DNA of 53,861 nt from Comamonadaceae bacterium. Its GTDB lineage: Bacteria > Pseudomonadota > Gammaproteobacteria > Burkholderiales > Burkholderiaceae_C. The stretch lies in NCBI GenBank assembly GCA_947476465.1, contig CANJQN010000028.1, positions 1 to 53,861 on the forward strand, read 5' to 3'. The position numbers were made by a program, and so were the translations under genes. The notes beneath the pieces were generated by a model, which saw nothing but the letters and a program-made list of their open reading frames with translations, was not told where the DNA came from and did not search any database. The first letter of the stretch is position 1; every line of letters begins with the position of its first letter. This document shows, piece after piece, positions 34,983 through 43,477 of the stretch.

Positions 34983-36152
34983 ATGGGAAATCAAATCAAG
35001 GTCGGGGTGGTCGGCAGCGCGGTATTCGCGCCTCGCAACCCCGAGCGCTTCTTCCTGGAGGAAGCGCTGCACGCGGCGACACAAGCCGCCCTGCGCGACG
35101 CGGGCATCACCATCGAGGACATCGATGGCATCGTGGTCGCATCATGTGACCAGCAAGACGGGCGGGCCATCGCCATCATGATGGCCTCGGGCTCGGTCGG
35201 CGGCGTCGGCCGCGATCTGATGTCCACCCCCTCATGCGGGGAGCACGCCTTTGTGCTGGGGGCGCTGCGAGTGCGCTCGGGCATCTTCCGCACGCAGCTG
35301 GTGCTGTCGTGGAACCCGATGGAGACGGCCGATCTGGAAGAAGTCCAGCGCCTGGCCACCGACCCCTACTACCACCGCAAGCTGCCGCAGGACGACCTGG
35401 CCTCGCACGCGCTGCAAGCCGTCGCGATCGAAGCCAAGGTGCCCGGCGCGCGCGAGGCCGCCTTCTCCGTGGTCGAGACCAATCGCCGCCACGGCCGCGA
35501 AGCCTACCCCGAGTATGCGGAAGCACCAGTGCAACGCGTGCACATCGAAGGCGGCCGCATGCTGCGCTACCCCATCAACGAAGGCATGGTCACCCCCCCC
35601 GCCTTCGGCGTGGTGGCCATGGTGCTGGCCAGCGACGACTGGATCGCTGAGCACAAGAGCCCGTCGCCCGCCTGGATCCAGGGCATGGGCTGGGCCACCG
35701 AGCCCGCCTTCATCGGCGACCGCGACCTGAGCACCGCGCCCTCGCTGCGTTCGGCTACCGAGCAGGCCTACAAGGAAGCTGGTGTGTCCATCGACAATCC
35801 GAAGTTCGACCTGGCGGAGGTGTCCGACACCACGCCCTACCAGCAGCTGATGGCCCTGGACGCCCTGGGCCTTTGCCCGCGTGAGCAGTGGTCCACGGCG
35901 GTAGCGGCCGGCCGCTTCGCTCGCGAAGGCGACATGCCGGTCAACCTCTCAGGCGGCTCGCTGACCTTCAATCCCTTGTTCGCCAGCGGTCTCATGCGCA
36001 TCGCCGAAGCCGCCAACCAGACGCGCGGCAAAGCGGGTGCCCACCAGAAGATCGGGGTCAAGACAGCAGTGGCCCATGGCTCCAGTGGCCAGGCCATGCA
36101 CTACAACACCGTGGTCGTCTTCGGCCACCAACCTCGGGAGAATGCCAAATGA
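34983..36152 (+). CDS. Thiolase-like protein, first of a pair
   Basis: A 389-residue thiolase-fold protein. IKVGVVGSAVFAPRN opens the fold; a cysteine (Cys85, STPSCGEHAF) is present at the nucleophile position. The C-terminal loop reads NLSGGSLTFNP where thiolases have GG-x-GHP, so part of the second catalytic site is altered. It is translationally coupled (ATGA) with a second thiolase-like gene and followed by a DUF35 gene, implying a hetero-complex. It could cleave a CoA-bound beta-keto or beta-hydroxy intermediate. Confidence 0.82.
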   Translation: MGNQIKVGVVGSAVFAPRNPERFFLEEALHAATQAALRDAGITIEDIDGIVVASCDQQDGRAIAIMMASGSVGGVGRDLMSTPSCGEHAFVLGALRVRSGIFRTQLVLSWNPMETADLEEVQRLATDPYYHRKLPQDDLASHALQAVAIEAKVPGAREAAFSVVETNRRHGREAYPEYAEAPVQRVHIEGGRMLRYPINEGMVTPPAFGVVAMVLASDDWIAEHKSPSPAWIQGMGWATEPAFIGDRDLSTAPSLRSATEQAYKEAGVSIDNPKFDLAEVSDTTPYQQLMALDALGLCPREQWSTAVAAGRFAREGDMPVNLSGGSLTFNPLFASGLMRIAEAANQTRGKAGAHQKIGVKTAVAHGSSGQAMHYNTVVVFGHQPRENAK

Positions 36153-37330
36153 AGAAGATCCCCCGCGTGGGCATCATCGGCATCGGCCAGTCCAAGCATC
36201 AGGCCAAACGCAACGACGCCAATTACCCTGAGCTCGTTCGCGAGGCGGTCAAGCTGGCCATGGCCGATGCCAAGCGCGAGCTCGACGACATCGAGGCCGT
36301 GGTGTATTCGCTCGCACCCGACGCCCTGCTGGGCATCGGCAATGCCGAACGCCAGGGCGTCGATGCCGTCGGCGCGCGCAACAAGCGCTTCATGCGGATC
36401 AACACGGGCGGCGCCACCGGCGTGTCATCGCTGGCCGCGGGCCATTCCCACATCCTGGCTGGCGCTTGCGACATCGTGCTGGTGGCCGGCGCCGACAAGG
36501 TGGGCGAGTGCGGCGATTCGCAGACCATTTTGAACAAGATCTGGGACCCGGCCTACGAGCGCTCGCTGCCCCTGGGCACCATCACCATGCTGGCGATGTC
36601 GGCGGTGCGCTACATGCACAAGTACGGCATGACCGAGGAAGACATGGCGCGTGTGGTGGTCAAGAACCGCTACCACGCCTCGCTCAACCCCAACGCCCAT
36701 CTGCGCGTTCCCACCACCATCGAAGAGGTGATGGCCTCGCGCATGATCTCCTACCCGATCAAGCTGTTCGACGCCTGCCCGCAGACCAGCGGCGGCTGTG
36801 CGATGGTGCTCGCGTCTGAGGACTACATCAAGCGCAACCAGCTGGACGCGGTCTGGATCACCGGCGTCGGCCAGAACTCCGAAAGCTACTTCATCGGTGA
36901 CCGCATGGGCAACGGCTACACCGCCGACCACGCCGACGCGGTGGCCCTGGGCGAAGCGATCCACCGCGCCTACCGCATGGCTGGCATCACTGATCCGGTC
37001 AAGCAGATCGACGTCGCCGAGCTGTACGCACCGTTCTCCAACACCGAGTTCCACTCGATCGAGGCGGCGGGTCTGGCGGAGCTCGGCAAGTCGCCGCAGA
37101 TGCTGCGCGAAGGCCAGTTCTACATCGGCCAGCGCAACGTGGTGAACCCCTCGGGTGGCATTTTGTGCGCCAACCCGATCGCGGTCAGCGCCATGCTCCG
37201 CGTGGCCGAAGCCGCCCTACAGGTGTGGGGCAAGGCCGGCGGACACCAGGTCAAGGGCGCCAAGCGCGCCGTCGGCTCGGGCAACGGCGGCGATCACCAG
37301 CTCTTCGGCGCCATGGTCGTCGAAGCCTGA
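36149..37330 (+). CDS. Thiolase-like protein, second of a pair
   Basis: A 393-residue thiolase-fold protein. The nucleophile region is INTGGATGVSSLAAGH (residues 84-99) with no cysteine; the C-terminal loop is NPSGGILCANP rather than GG-x-GHP. It shares these features with the preceding protein and with thiolase-like partners of DUF35 proteins. It may be the structural or aldolase partner while the first protein supplies the cysteine. It starts by four-base overlap with the upstream gene. Confidence 0.82.
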   Translation: MKKIPRVGIIGIGQSKHQAKRNDANYPELVREAVKLAMADAKRELDDIEAVVYSLAPDALLGIGNAERQGVDAVGARNKRFMRINTGGATGVSSLAAGHSHILAGACDIVLVAGADKVGECGDSQTILNKIWDPAYERSLPLGTITMLAMSAVRYMHKYGMTEEDMARVVVKNRYHASLNPNAHLRVPTTIEEVMASRMISYPIKLFDACPQTSGGCAMVLASEDYIKRNQLDAVWITGVGQNSESYFIGDRMGNGYTADHADAVALGEAIHRAYRMAGITDPVKQIDVAELYAPFSNTEFHSIEAAGLAELGKSPQMLREGQFYIGQRNVVNPSGGILCANPIAVSAMLRVAEAALQVWGKAGGHQVKGAKRAVGSGNGGDHQLFGAMVVEA

Positions 37331-37368
37331 ACACGAACTTTTTCATTTTTTCGCGAAGGACCCATGAC

Positions 37369-37821
37369 ATGGAACTGATGACGCGTACCGAGACCTGGAA
37401 CATCACGTACAGGCACGCTCTCGGCGAGACCGCCAGCTACTTCTTTCAGCAGCTGCGAGACAACAAGCAGATCTACGGCCGCCGGGAAGCCAAGACCGGC
37501 CGGGTGCAGGTGCCCCCGCGCGCCTTCTCCGACGAATCCCTGGAGCCCACGACCGACTGGGTGCCGGTAGGCCCTGAGGGCACGATCGAGTGCTTCACCA
37601 TCGTCTACGCCGCCTTCAACGGTCTACCCGATCCGCCCTACGCCTTCGGCTATGTGCTACTCAAAGGTGCTGACACCGCCATCGGCGGCTACTTCAAGGG
37701 CCTGGACCTCACCGACAGCGCGGCGGCCGCCGCCAAGCTGAAAGTGGGCACCAAGGTCATGACCCACTTTGCAGAAAAGCGCGTCGGCGACGTGCTCGAC
37801 TTCTGGTTCGAGCTGGTTTGA
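37369..37821 (+). CDS. DUF35-like OB-fold protein with degenerate zinc ribbon
   Basis: A 150-residue protein. The segment GRREAKTGRVQVPPRAFSDES (starting near residue 37) has the conserved PPRAF of DUF35 zinc ribbons, but the four expected cysteines are replaced (Glu40, Thr43, Ser54, Ser57). An OB-fold follows (IECFTIVYAAFNGLPDPPYAFGYVLLKG). It should be the partner of the two thiolase-like proteins, with a metal-free ribbon. AAGGA lies eight bases before the ATG. Compare the intact ribbon in the protein encoded at 23444-23842. Confidence 0.8.
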   Translation: MELMTRTETWNITYRHALGETASYFFQQLRDNKQIYGRREAKTGRVQVPPRAFSDESLEPTTDWVPVGPEGTIECFTIVYAAFNGLPDPPYAFGYVLLKGADTAIGGYFKGLDLTDSAAAAAKLKVGTKVMTHFAEKRVGDVLDFWFELV

Positions 37822-37849
37822 TGAACCCCCTGGTCAGGCCAAGCCAGTC

Positions 37850-37879
37850 CTGACCTGACCTGACCTGACCTGACCTGAC
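37850..37879 (+). repeat. Six-copy CTGAC pentamer tandem repeat
   Basis: CTGAC is repeated six times between the DUF35-like and Bug genes. The first copies can also pair with GGTCAGG at 37832-37838 to make a hairpin. Slippage by one unit would not touch either reading frame, but could alter the leader of the Bug gene at 37943. Confidence 0.8.
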
Positions 37880-37942
37880 TCGCGGGCCCAGCCGGCATCA
37901 GACCGCGCGGGCCCGTTGCCGTTTCGACCCAAGGAGACAAAG

Positions 37943-38935
37943 ATGATTGATCACAAGCTTTCACGACGCACGGTGCTGGGCGCCGCAGCCGTATTCACCG
38001 GTGGCATGGCCCTGCCCTCCCTGGCGCAGGCCCAGGACACCACGGTCCATCTGTATGTGGGCTTTCCGCCCGGCGGCTCGGGCGACCTGTTCGCCCGCAT
38101 CCTGGCCGACGGCCTGCGCGAGGAGCTCAAGCGCCCGGTGATCGTCGAGAACCGCCCGGGTGGCGGCGGCATGACCGTGGCCGTCAACTTCATGCGCGCG
38201 GCCAAGGACGGCAACCATCTGATGCTGGCCACCGGCTCCACCGCGATCGCCGCGCCGATCTCGCGCGCCAAGTCGCCCTACAACCCGGTCGAGGACTTCC
38301 AGTGGCTGGCGCTGCTGTCCAACGCGCCTTTCGTGATCGCAGTCAACGCGGGTCTGCCGATCAAGAACCTGAAGGAACTGGTGGCCTACTGCAAAGAGCG
38401 CCCGGGCCAGCTGTCGTACGGCCATGCCGGCCTGGGCACCACAGTGCACCTGGCCGCGGAAATGTTCAAGGACCGTGCGGGGATCAACGTGCAAGACGTT
38501 CCCTATGCCGGCAGCGCTCCGGCCATCACCGCCACCATTGGCGGCACCGTGCAGTTCATCGTGGAGACCGCTGGCACCTTGCTGCCGCATCACAAGTCGG
38601 GCCGACTGCGCATCATCACCTCCATGGCCGAGGCCCGTGAGAAGGTTCTGACGAACGAAGGCTTTCCTACCCCGACCTCGCGCGAGGAAGGCTTCGACCT
38701 GATCGCCGGAACCTCCAACCTGCTGGCGCTGCCCCTGGGCACTCCGCCGGCCGTGACCGAGGTGCTAGCCAAGGCCACGACGGCCGTGATGTCCAACCCG
38801 GCCATCCTGGAAAAGCTCGACAAGTTCGGCATCACCACCTTTAGCAACTCCGGCCCGGCCCAGGCCCGCGCCTTCGTGACCAGCGAAGTCGCGCGCTGGA
38901 CGCCCATCGTCAAGAAGCTCGGCATAGCGCTTTAA
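37943..38935 (+). CDS. Bug-family solute-binding protein
   Basis: A 330-residue periplasmic receptor. The N-terminus has SRRTVLGAAAVF, a twin-arginine-like signal, with cleavage near SLAQA. Family motifs are TVHLYVGFPPGGSGDLFARI and VENRPGGGGMTVA. AAGGAG precedes the ATG at ideal spacing. It lies inside the thiolase/enoyl-CoA-hydratase operon, so it probably recruits a related substrate. No membrane transporter subunits are encoded nearby. Confidence 0.9.
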   Translation: MIDHKLSRRTVLGAAAVFTGGMALPSLAQAQDTTVHLYVGFPPGGSGDLFARILADGLREELKRPVIVENRPGGGGMTVAVNFMRAAKDGNHLMLATGSTAIAAPISRAKSPYNPVEDFQWLALLSNAPFVIAVNAGLPIKNLKELVAYCKERPGQLSYGHAGLGTTVHLAAEMFKDRAGINVQDVPYAGSAPAITATIGGTVQFIVETAGTLLPHHKSGRLRIITSMAEAREKVLTNEGFPTPTSREEGFDLIAGTSNLLALPLGTPPAVTEVLAKATTAVMSNPAILEKLDKFGITTFSNSGPAQARAFVTSEVARWTPIVKKLGIAL

Positions 38936-38940
38936 CCGAT

Positions 38941-40071
38941 ATGAAGACGCCCCTGTGCCGCAAGCTCGGCTGCGAGCTCCCGATCTTCGCCTTCTCCCAT
39001 TGCCGTGACGTGGTGGTGGAGGTCACCAAGGCTGGCGGCTTTGGCGTGCTGGGGGCGTCCACCTTTTCTCCCGAAAAGCTCGAGGCCGAGCTGCGCTGGA
39101 TAGACCAGCACACAGGCGGCCGGCCCTACGGCGTGGACGTGATCATCCCGACCACCTACGACAAGGAAGCCGAGAAGTCCCTCGAGGATCTGCACAAGCT
39201 GATCCCGCAGGAACACCGCGACTTCATGGAGAAGATCCTCACCGAGGCCGGCATCCCGCAGCTGCCGCCCGACGAAAAAGAGCGGGTCGAGCGCGAGATC
39301 GTGCAGGGCCGCGGCGGCATGACGCCCGACGGCGCCCGCCGGCTGCTGACGGTCGCGCTCACGCATCCGCAAGTCAAGATGGTGGTGAGCGCGCTGGGTT
39401 CGCCGCCACCGGACATCATCGAGCAACTGCGTTCCCGTGGCATCGTCATCGGCGCGATGTGCGGCAAGGCCGAGCATGCCGCGCGGCACATGAAGGCTGG
39501 GGTCGAAGTGATCGTGGCGCAAGGCACCGAGGCCGGCGGCCACACCGGCGAGATCGCCACCATGGTGCTGGTGCCGCAGGTGGTCGAGGCCTGCGGTCCT
39601 GGCATTGCGGTGCTGGCGGCTGGCGGCATCGCCCGCGGCAGCCAGATCGCCGCCGCGCTGGCGCTGGGTGCGCAGGGCGTGTGGTGCGGCACGGTCTGGC
39701 TCGGCACGCGCGAGAGCGAGCTCGACCCGTTCGAAAAGCAGGTCCTGTTCGACGCCCGCGCCGACGACGCCGTGCGCCGCAAGGCGCGCACTGGCAAGTC
39801 CGTTCGCATGATCAAGAGCCGCCTGTCCGAAGCCTGGGAGCAGCCCGGCGCGCCCAAGTACCTGCCGACGCCACTGCAGGGTATCCTGTACAACGAGATG
39901 CATGCCCGCGTGGTGCGGGCCAAGCGCAAGGATTTTTATTCGGGCCCGGCCGGTCAGGTGGTGGGCATGCTTACCGAAGAAACCAGCGTGCGCGACGTCA
40001 TGTACCGCATGCAGACCGAGTACCTCGAAGCGGTCGAACGACTGCAGCAACTCACGGACACCCAACAATGA
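38941..40071 (+). CDS. Nitronate monooxygenase-family FMN protein
   Basis: A 376-residue TIM-barrel flavoprotein of the nitronate monooxygenase/2-nitropropane dioxygenase family, with VVVEVTKAGGFGVLGAS at about residues 24-40, AQGTEAGGHTGE at 193-204 containing His201, and VLAAGGIARGSQIAAALALGAQGVW for the phosphate site. Not all family members oxidise nitronates: IpdC of mycobacterial steroid C/D-ring degradation is an oxidoreductase of this fold. The surrounding thiolase and crotonase genes favour a redox step on a CoA intermediate. It starts six bases after the Bug gene. Confidence 0.85.
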   Translation: MKTPLCRKLGCELPIFAFSHCRDVVVEVTKAGGFGVLGASTFSPEKLEAELRWIDQHTGGRPYGVDVIIPTTYDKEAEKSLEDLHKLIPQEHRDFMEKILTEAGIPQLPPDEKERVEREIVQGRGGMTPDGARRLLTVALTHPQVKMVVSALGSPPPDIIEQLRSRGIVIGAMCGKAEHAARHMKAGVEVIVAQGTEAGGHTGEIATMVLVPQVVEACGPGIAVLAAGGIARGSQIAAALALGAQGVWCGTVWLGTRESELDPFEKQVLFDARADDAVRRKARTGKSVRMIKSRLSEAWEQPGAPKYLPTPLQGILYNEMHARVVRAKRKDFYSGPAGQVVGMLTEETSVRDVMYRMQTEYLEAVERLQQLTDTQQ

Positions 40072-40835
40072 GCACACCCGAAGTCCTGGTCGAGGTCGAC
40101 GACGGCCTGATCATCATCACCATCAACCGGCCCGACCAGAAGAACGCCGTCAACCGCGCCGTCTCGTACGGCGTGTGCGAGGCCGTCGACGAGATGGACC
40201 GCAACCCGCAACTGCGCGCCGGCATCCTCACCGGAGCGGGCGGCACCTTCTGCTCCGGCATGGACCTCAAGGCTTTTCTGCGCGGCGAGATCACGCGCGT
40301 GGATGGCCGCGGCATCCTGGGAATTGCCCGCACGCCACCCCAAAAGCCCCTGATCGCGGCCATCGAAGGTTACTGCCTGGCCGGCGGTTTCGAATCCATG
40401 CTGGTGTGCGACCTGGCGGTCACCGCCCGCAATGCGAAGTTTGGCCTGCCCGAGGCCAAACGCGGCCTGGCGGCCGCCGCCGGCGGGCTGTTGCGCCTGC
40501 CCCGTCTGGTGCCTCAGCGCATCGCGATGGAGATGGCGCTGACCGGCGACATGTGGACCGCCGAACAGCTGGCGCCCTACGGCCTGTTCAATGCCATCGT
40601 CGAACCCGGCCAGGCGCTGGCAGAAGCCAAGAAGCTGGCGCGACGCATCATCGCCAATGCGCCCCTATCAGTGGCGGTCAGCAAGCGCGTGATCGTCGAG
40701 CAGCGCGATTGGCCGCTGGCCGAGATGTTCGCCCGCCAGGACCCCATCGCCGACCCGGTGTTGACATCCAGCGACGCGCGCGAAGGTGCAACCGCCTTCG
40801 CCGAGAAGCGCGCGCCCAACTGGACGGGGCGATAG
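40068..40835 (+). CDS. Enoyl-CoA hydratase/isomerase family protein
   Basis: A 255-residue crotonase. GTFCSGMDLKAFLRGE gives the first oxyanion loop; IAAIEGYCLAGGFESMLVCDL and KFGLPEAKRGL supply the second loop and the glutamate region. It hydrates an enoyl-CoA or opens a ring, as some crotonases do. The ATG overlaps the nitronate-monooxygenase-like gene by four bases. It is the last gene of the right-arm operon and faces the SDR gene. Confidence 0.9.
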   Translation: MSTPEVLVEVDDGLIIITINRPDQKNAVNRAVSYGVCEAVDEMDRNPQLRAGILTGAGGTFCSGMDLKAFLRGEITRVDGRGILGIARTPPQKPLIAAIEGYCLAGGFESMLVCDLAVTARNAKFGLPEAKRGLAAAAGGLLRLPRLVPQRIAMEMALTGDMWTAEQLAPYGLFNAIVEPGQALAEAKKLARRIIANAPLSVAVSKRVIVEQRDWPLAEMFARQDPIADPVLTSSDAREGATAFAEKRAPNWTGR

Positions 40836-40864
40836 CCCCCGCTGGGCCCGGCTAAGCGGCGGGC
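40835..40864. terminator. Possible bidirectional terminator between convergent operons
   Basis: GCCCCCGCT (40835-40843) can pair imperfectly with AGCGGCGGGC (40855-40864). It sits in the 30-base gap between two convergent genes; there is no clear U-tract. Confidence 0.3.
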
Positions 40865-40865
40865 C

Positions 40866-41645
40866 TCAGCTTCGCAGACCGCCGAAGAAGGACCAGCTCA
40901 TGGCCATCAGCCAGCCGTGGTCCACCGGCAGGTTCACACCGGTGATGGCGCTGGCTTCGTCAGACAGCAGGAAGGCCGCGGCCTGCGCCACCTCGCGGGT
41001 GGCGACCATCCGGCCAGAGGCGCTGGCGGCCGCCATGCGAGCTTCATCGCGCAGCCCTTGGTCGATCGACACCTGCATGGCCGGCGTCAACACGGCGCCA
41101 GGCGAGATGCAATTGACCCGAACACCACGCGGGCCCCACTCACCCGCCAGGTTCTCCGTGACGCCGATCACGGCGGCCTTCATGGGGCCGTAGGCGTGGA
41201 GTGGCGTCGAGCGAATCCCGGAGATGGAGGCCAGATTGACGATCGCGCCGCGGCCACGCTGTGCCATGCGGTGGCCGAAGGACACGCAGCAAGCATGGGT
41301 GCCGCGCAGGTTGACCTCGAACACCCGGTTGAAGGTGGCAAACGGCACCGCCTCGGGTGGCGACCCCTGGCCCTGCAGGATGCCGGCCGAATTGAGCAGC
41401 ATGTCCACTGGGCCGACCTCGGCTTCGACGCGTGCCGCCATCGCCTCGATGTCCTCCACCGAAGAGACGTCCAGGCCCCACGACCGCCCGCCGATCTGCC
41501 GTGCCACCTGCGCGGCGGCATCGGCATTGAGATCGAGCACCACCACCGTGGCACCGCGCTCGGCCAAAAGCTCAGCACAAGCGCGGCCGATGCCGCTGGC
41601 GCCGCCGGTGACCACGGCCACCCGGCCGGTGAAGGTATTGTTCAT
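40866..41645 (-). CDS. Short-chain dehydrogenase/reductase
   Basis: A 259-residue classical SDR. VAVVTGGASGIGRACA is the cofactor loop; LLNSAGI the NNAG-like motif; the catalytic set is Ser in NLASISGI and Tyr-x3-Lys in HAYGPMKAAV. It probably oxidises a ring alcohol to the ketone used by the Baeyer-Villiger monooxygenase, as in cyclohexanol pathways. The start ATG at 41645 overlaps that gene's stop and is preceded by GAGGTG. Confidence 0.9.
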   Translation of the reverse strand: MNNTFTGRVAVVTGGASGIGRACAELLAERGATVVVLDLNADAAAQVARQIGGRSWGLDVSSVEDIEAMAARVEAEVGPVDMLLNSAGILQGQGSPPEAVPFATFNRVFEVNLRGTHACCVSFGHRMAQRGRGAIVNLASISGIRSTPLHAYGPMKAAVIGVTENLAGEWGPRGVRVNCISPGAVLTPAMQVSIDQGLRDEARMAAASASGRMVATREVAQAAAFLLSDEASAITGVNLPVDHGWLMAMSWSFFGGLRS

Positions 41646-43300
41646 TGGGACACCTCTTTCGCAGCCGCTGTCGTGGCCGCCTTTGTTGCGGCGGCGCGCG
41701 GCCCGCCAGTGATAAAACCTTCGTAGCCCTTGTCCGCCACCGCCTGGCATTCAGTGCGATAGATACCGATCTTGGCCGCATAGGGCATGAAGACCCGCGG
41801 CTTGCCGGGAATGTTGGCGCCCAGGAACCAGGAGTTGGCCATGGGCAGCAGCGTGGCGTTGGCGGCCGCGTTGACATGGTCGACCCAGCGGTCCTGCGCC
41901 TGCACGGTCGGCTCGATGGTGGTGCGGCCCCACTGTTCAAGCCAGGTCAGGCAATCGGTGATCCAGTCGATGTGGTGCTCGATGCCCACCACCATGTTGA
42001 CCAGCACCGAGGGGCTGCCGGCGCCGGTGACGATGTACAGATTGGGGAAACCCGCCGTCATCAGGCCCAGCAGGGTGCGCGGGCCATGGGCCCATTTCTC
42101 GCGCAGGGTCAGCCCGCCTCGGCCCTGGATGTCGATGCCAAGCACCGCGCCGGTCAGCGCGTCGTAACCCGTGGCGCAGACCAGCACGTCGATCTCGTAC
42201 TCGGCGTCGCTGGTGCGCACTGCGTTGGATGTGAAGCGCTCGATCGGCGTCTTGCGCAGGTTCACCAGCTTCACGTTGGGCCGGTTGTAGGTTTCATAGT
42301 AGCCGGTGTCCACGCAGATGCGCTTGGTGCCCAACGGGTGGTCGTAGGGGCACAGGTCCTCGGCCACGGCCGGGTCCTTGACGATGCCCCGGATGCGCGC
42401 GCGCACGAAATCGGAGATGGTGTCGTTGGACGCCTTGTTGACCATCAGGTCGTTGAAGCTGTGCACGAAGTTCACGCCGCCCTTGTCCCAACGGCGCTGG
42501 TACTCGGCTTCACGCTGCCGCGCATCGACATCGAGAGCACCCTTGGCGCTGAACTCGTAGAGCGTGCCAACTTCGCGCGCCCGCGCCCGGTGCTCCCGGT
42601 AGGCCGCCTTGAACTCCTGCTGCTGCTGCGGCGTCAGCGGAGCGTTCCAGGCCGGGATCGAGAAATTGGCCGTGCGCTGAAACACCGTCAGCTGCGCGGC
42701 CTGCCGGGCGATCTGCGGAATGGCCTGGATGCCCGACGAGCCGGTGCCCACGACACCCACGCGCAGGCCGGTCAAGTCCACGCCCTCATGCGGCCAGCTG
42801 CCGGTGTGAAAGACCTTGCCCTTGAAGTCCTGGATGCCGGGGATGTCCGGCAGGCGCGGCACCGACAGCGATCCGCTGGCCATGATCAGGTGCGCGCCGC
42901 TGAACACAGCGCCCGCGTCGGTGCGCACCACCCAGCGCTCGCGCGCGGGGTCGAACCGGGCCGACTCGACCCGGGTGTTGAAACGGACATCGCGGCGCAG
43001 GTCATGGCGGTCGGCCACGTGCTGGATGTAGGCCAGGATCTCGGGCTGGGCAGCGTAACGCTCGGTCCATTGCCACTCCTGCTCCAGTGCGGTGTCGAAT
43101 GAATACGAGTACTGCAGGCTCTCGACGTCGCAACGAGCGCCCGGATAGCGGTTCCACCACCACACGCCGCCGACATCGCCGGCGGCCTCGATCACCTGCG
43201 TGGTGCGGCCCATCGCCCGCAGCTTGTGCAGCGCATACAGGCCGGCAAAGCCAGCGCCTACGACGATGACGTCGACCTGTTTTTCGAGAGGCGTGTTCAT
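41642..43300 (-). CDS. Baeyer-Villiger-type FAD monooxygenase (cyclohexanone/phenylacetone monooxygenase-like)
   Basis: A 552-residue flavin monooxygenase. It has two Rossmann motifs, VVGAGFAGLYAL (residues 13-24) and VGVVGTGSSGIQ (181-192). The BVMO fingerprint FKGKVFHTGSWP is at 159-170, exactly F-x-G-x3-H-x3-W-P. GVWWWNRYPGARCDVES near 45-61 is the usual FAD-side motif. It turns a ketone into an ester or lactone. It is the first gene of a two-gene operon with the SDR; operator-like site E lies 18-34 bases before its ATG. Confidence 0.92.
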   Translation of the reverse strand: MNTPLEKQVDVIVVGAGFAGLYALHKLRAMGRTTQVIEAAGDVGGVWWWNRYPGARCDVESLQYSYSFDTALEQEWQWTERYAAQPEILAYIQHVADRHDLRRDVRFNTRVESARFDPARERWVVRTDAGAVFSGAHLIMASGSLSVPRLPDIPGIQDFKGKVFHTGSWPHEGVDLTGLRVGVVGTGSSGIQAIPQIARQAAQLTVFQRTANFSIPAWNAPLTPQQQQEFKAAYREHRARAREVGTLYEFSAKGALDVDARQREAEYQRRWDKGGVNFVHSFNDLMVNKASNDTISDFVRARIRGIVKDPAVAEDLCPYDHPLGTKRICVDTGYYETYNRPNVKLVNLRKTPIERFTSNAVRTSDAEYEIDVLVCATGYDALTGAVLGIDIQGRGGLTLREKWAHGPRTLLGLMTAGFPNLYIVTGAGSPSVLVNMVVGIEHHIDWITDCLTWLEQWGRTTIEPTVQAQDRWVDHVNAAANATLLPMANSWFLGANIPGKPRVFMPYAAKIGIYRTECQAVADKGYEGFITGGPRAAATKAATTAAAKEVSQ

Positions 43301-43317
43301 GCTGTCTTGCGACTAGT

Positions 43318-43334
43318 TTTCACAATTTCGAATC
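43318..43334 (+). promoter_or_regulatory. Candidate IclR operator, site E, before the monooxygenase gene
   Basis: TTTCACAATTTCGAATC matches the shared 17-nt motif with one change in the fixed part (CA for CG). It lies 18-34 bases upstream of the minus-strand monooxygenase start, in an A/T-rich patch extending to about 43360. Confidence 0.45.
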
Positions 43335-43477
43335 GTCTTTTTCAAAATGGAAATTTTAGAGGCCTGGGTCCCGGTTCGGCATTAGGGTTGCCCCGGGGGT
43401 CGCGCATGTCCAGATCACTCCCGGCACGCGGCCGGCTCGAATGCGACACTGGGCGTCTGATGACTGGAGAACCCGCC

